DNA from: Candidatus Buchananbacteria bacterium RIFCSPLOWO2_02_FULL_46_11b
GTDB lineage: Bacteria; Patescibacteriota; Patescibacteriia; Buchananbacterales; UBA6539
NCBI GenBank assembly: GCA_001817615.1
Contig: MHIR01000069.1
Location: 1-12,560 of the forward strand
Reading direction: 5' to 3'
DNA length: 12,560 nucleotides
Shown here one piece after another: positions 12,008-12,560 of the stretch; positions within the stretch are counted from its first letter, which is position 1; each line of letters starts with the position of its first letter. Position numbers and translations under genes: made by a program. The notes under the pieces were generated by a model, which was not told the origin of the DNA, did no database searches, and saw only the letters and a list, made by a program, of their open reading frames with translations.

Positions 12008-12030
12008 GAGACGAGGCAATGCCTCGTCTC
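12008..12030. repeat. Near-perfect palindrome downstream of uvrB
   Basis: GAGACGAGGC (12008-12017), loop AAT, GCCTCGTCTC (12021-12030), then TAC. The perfect 10-bp stem sits 12 bases after the uvrB stop on the minus strand. The pattern GTAGAGAC...GTCTC resembles dispersed palindromes I recall from several bacterial genomes. It could protect the uvrB mRNA 3' end; only a T4 run follows on the minus strand, so it is a weak terminator at best. Confidence 0.75.
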
Positions 12031-12042
12031 TACCTGGACAAA

Positions 12043-12560
12043 TTATCGTTTAATATTATTCAGCTTCTCAATCCTATCTCTCAACTCTATCGCTTTCTCA
12101 AAGTCCAGTGCTTCCGCCGCGGCCTGCATTTGTCCCTCAATATCTAAAATTAGCTTGTCAATCTCCAGCTCGCTCCCCTTCTCCCCCGGCTCAATCACCA
12201 CTTCTGCCTGCGCCACGGCTTTAATAATGCTTTGAGGCGTAATCTTATGCTTTTTATTATAAGCCAGCTGAATTTTCCGGCGGCGGTCGGTTTCGAAAAT
12301 CGCCGCTTTAATCGAGCGGGTCATGACATCGGCATACATTAAGACTTTAGCATCGATATTTCTGGCCGCCCGGCCAATGGTCTGAATCAGGCTGGTTTCA
12401 TTCCTTAAAAAGCCCTCTTTGTCCGCGTCCAAAATCGCCACCAAAGCCACTTCCGGCAAATCCAGGCCTTCACGCAATAAATTAATGCCGACCAAAACGT
12501 CAAATTCGCCCAGGCGCAGTTTTTTGATGATCTCAATGCGCTCCAGGGTATCGATTTCCG
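12043..12560 (-). CDS. uvrB: UvrABC excinuclease subunit B, C-terminal part (partial)
   Basis: The frame runs off the right edge, showing the last 171 residues; the full protein is usually about 650-700. Visible order: IDTLERIEIIKKLRLG and FDVLVGINLLREGLDLPEV (helicase motif V region), ILDADKEGFLR, and LIQTIGRAARN (helicase motif VI), all near-identical to known UvrB. A linker with KITPQSIIK follows, then the C-terminal UVR domain (LDIEGQMQAAAEALDFEKA, then IELRDRI) that contacts UvrC. UvrB is the damage-verifying helicase-like subunit of nucleotide excision repair, loaded by UvrA and cut with UvrC. The Met at 12495 is internal (motif V), not a start. It is convergent with the oxidoreductase genes. 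A near-perfect palindrome lies 12 bases after its stop. Identification is essentially certain. Confidence 0.98.
   Translation of the reverse strand, partial: EIDTLERIEIIKKLRLGEFDVLVGINLLREGLDLPEVALVAILDADKEGFLRNETSLIQTIGRAARNIDAKVLMYADVMTRSIKAAIFETDRRRKIQLAYNKKHKITPQSIIKAVAQAEVVIEPGEKGSELEIDKLILDIEGQMQAAAEALDFEKAIELRDRIEKLNNIKR

Larger units (their letters stand above)
11743..12042. other. Convergent intergenic region without a gene
   Basis: This 300-base gap lies between the oxidoreductase beta gene (plus) and uvrB (minus). I see no reading frame worth calling. It holds a T7 run (11749-11755) right after the beta gene, the C-rich tract 11758-11793, an AT-rich spacer, the inverted-repeat block 11881-11929 and the palindrome 12008-12030. 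No standard hairpin-plus-T terminator is obvious for either gene, so these structures may do that job. Confidence 0.7.

Noticed and set aside
12043..12495. A separate 150-residue gene starting at Met 12495
   Set aside because: The frame continues to the window edge with clear UvrB sequence, so that Met is internal.
1..12560. TGA recoded as glycine (code 25)
   Set aside because: Several genes end at TGA where the family should end, and two TGA stops overlap the next ATG, which fits standard stops.

Overview
The window looks like chromosomal DNA from a bacterium with a compact, reduced-style genome, most likely of the Candidate Phyla Radiation (Patescibacteria). This is an inference from style: small proteins, A-rich start contexts mostly lacking a Shine-Dalgarno sequence, a duplicated CxxC-x17-CxxC zinc-ribbon protein, a lipoprotein cupredoxin, and intergenic gaps filled with inverted repeats. 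TGA acts as a stop (for example in the 4-base ATGA overlaps), so the code is the standard bacterial one and not the TGA=Gly code of Gracilibacteria/SR1. No rRNA, tRNA, CRISPR array, transposase or integrase was found.

Layout. Bases 1-1018 form an AT-rich patch with the 3' end of an unrecognised basic protein and a HEPN-like protein; its composition differs from the rest and suggests acquisition. Bases 1086-2856 hold four small plus-strand genes: the double zinc ribbon, a cupredoxin lipoprotein overlapping a four-helix membrane protein by 4 bases, and a charged soluble protein of unknown function, ending at a terminator. Bases 2940-3651 are a self-contained unit: TTGACA promoter, strong Shine-Dalgarno, a KOW-like plus Cys/His-rich protein, terminator. 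Bases 3786-4072 on the minus strand are a second complete unit encoding a 53-residue peptide. Divergent from it, an HU-family DNA-binding protein (4352-4636) is expressed from a good promoter through a structured leader of about 190 nt.

Bases 4736-8788 carry three co-directional envelope/glycosylation genes: a signal-peptide protein with a beta-rich domain and membrane helices, a GT-C type polytopic glycosyltransferase joined to it by an ATGA overlap, and a GT-B (GT28/MGDG-synthase-like) glycosyltransferase. Together they probably assemble a surface glycan or glycolipid. Bases 8982-11742 encode the two subunits of a 2-oxoacid:ferredoxin oxidoreductase (gamma-alpha fusion, then TPP-binding beta), the main energy-metabolism genes here. 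The window ends with the 3' part of uvrB on the minus strand, convergent with the oxidoreductase genes.

The intergenic gaps carry much non-coding structure: a 100-bp inverted repeat before HU, an AT-rich long hairpin at 7325-7422, a 164-bp composite inverted repeat at 8788-8951 that shares a core with another at 11881-11929, a G-quadruplex-capable tract at 11758-11793, and a near-perfect 23-bp palindrome at 12008-12030. No clearly new multi-gene system is visible. The best candidates for novelty are the HEPN locus, the 53-residue peptide unit and the HU leader.
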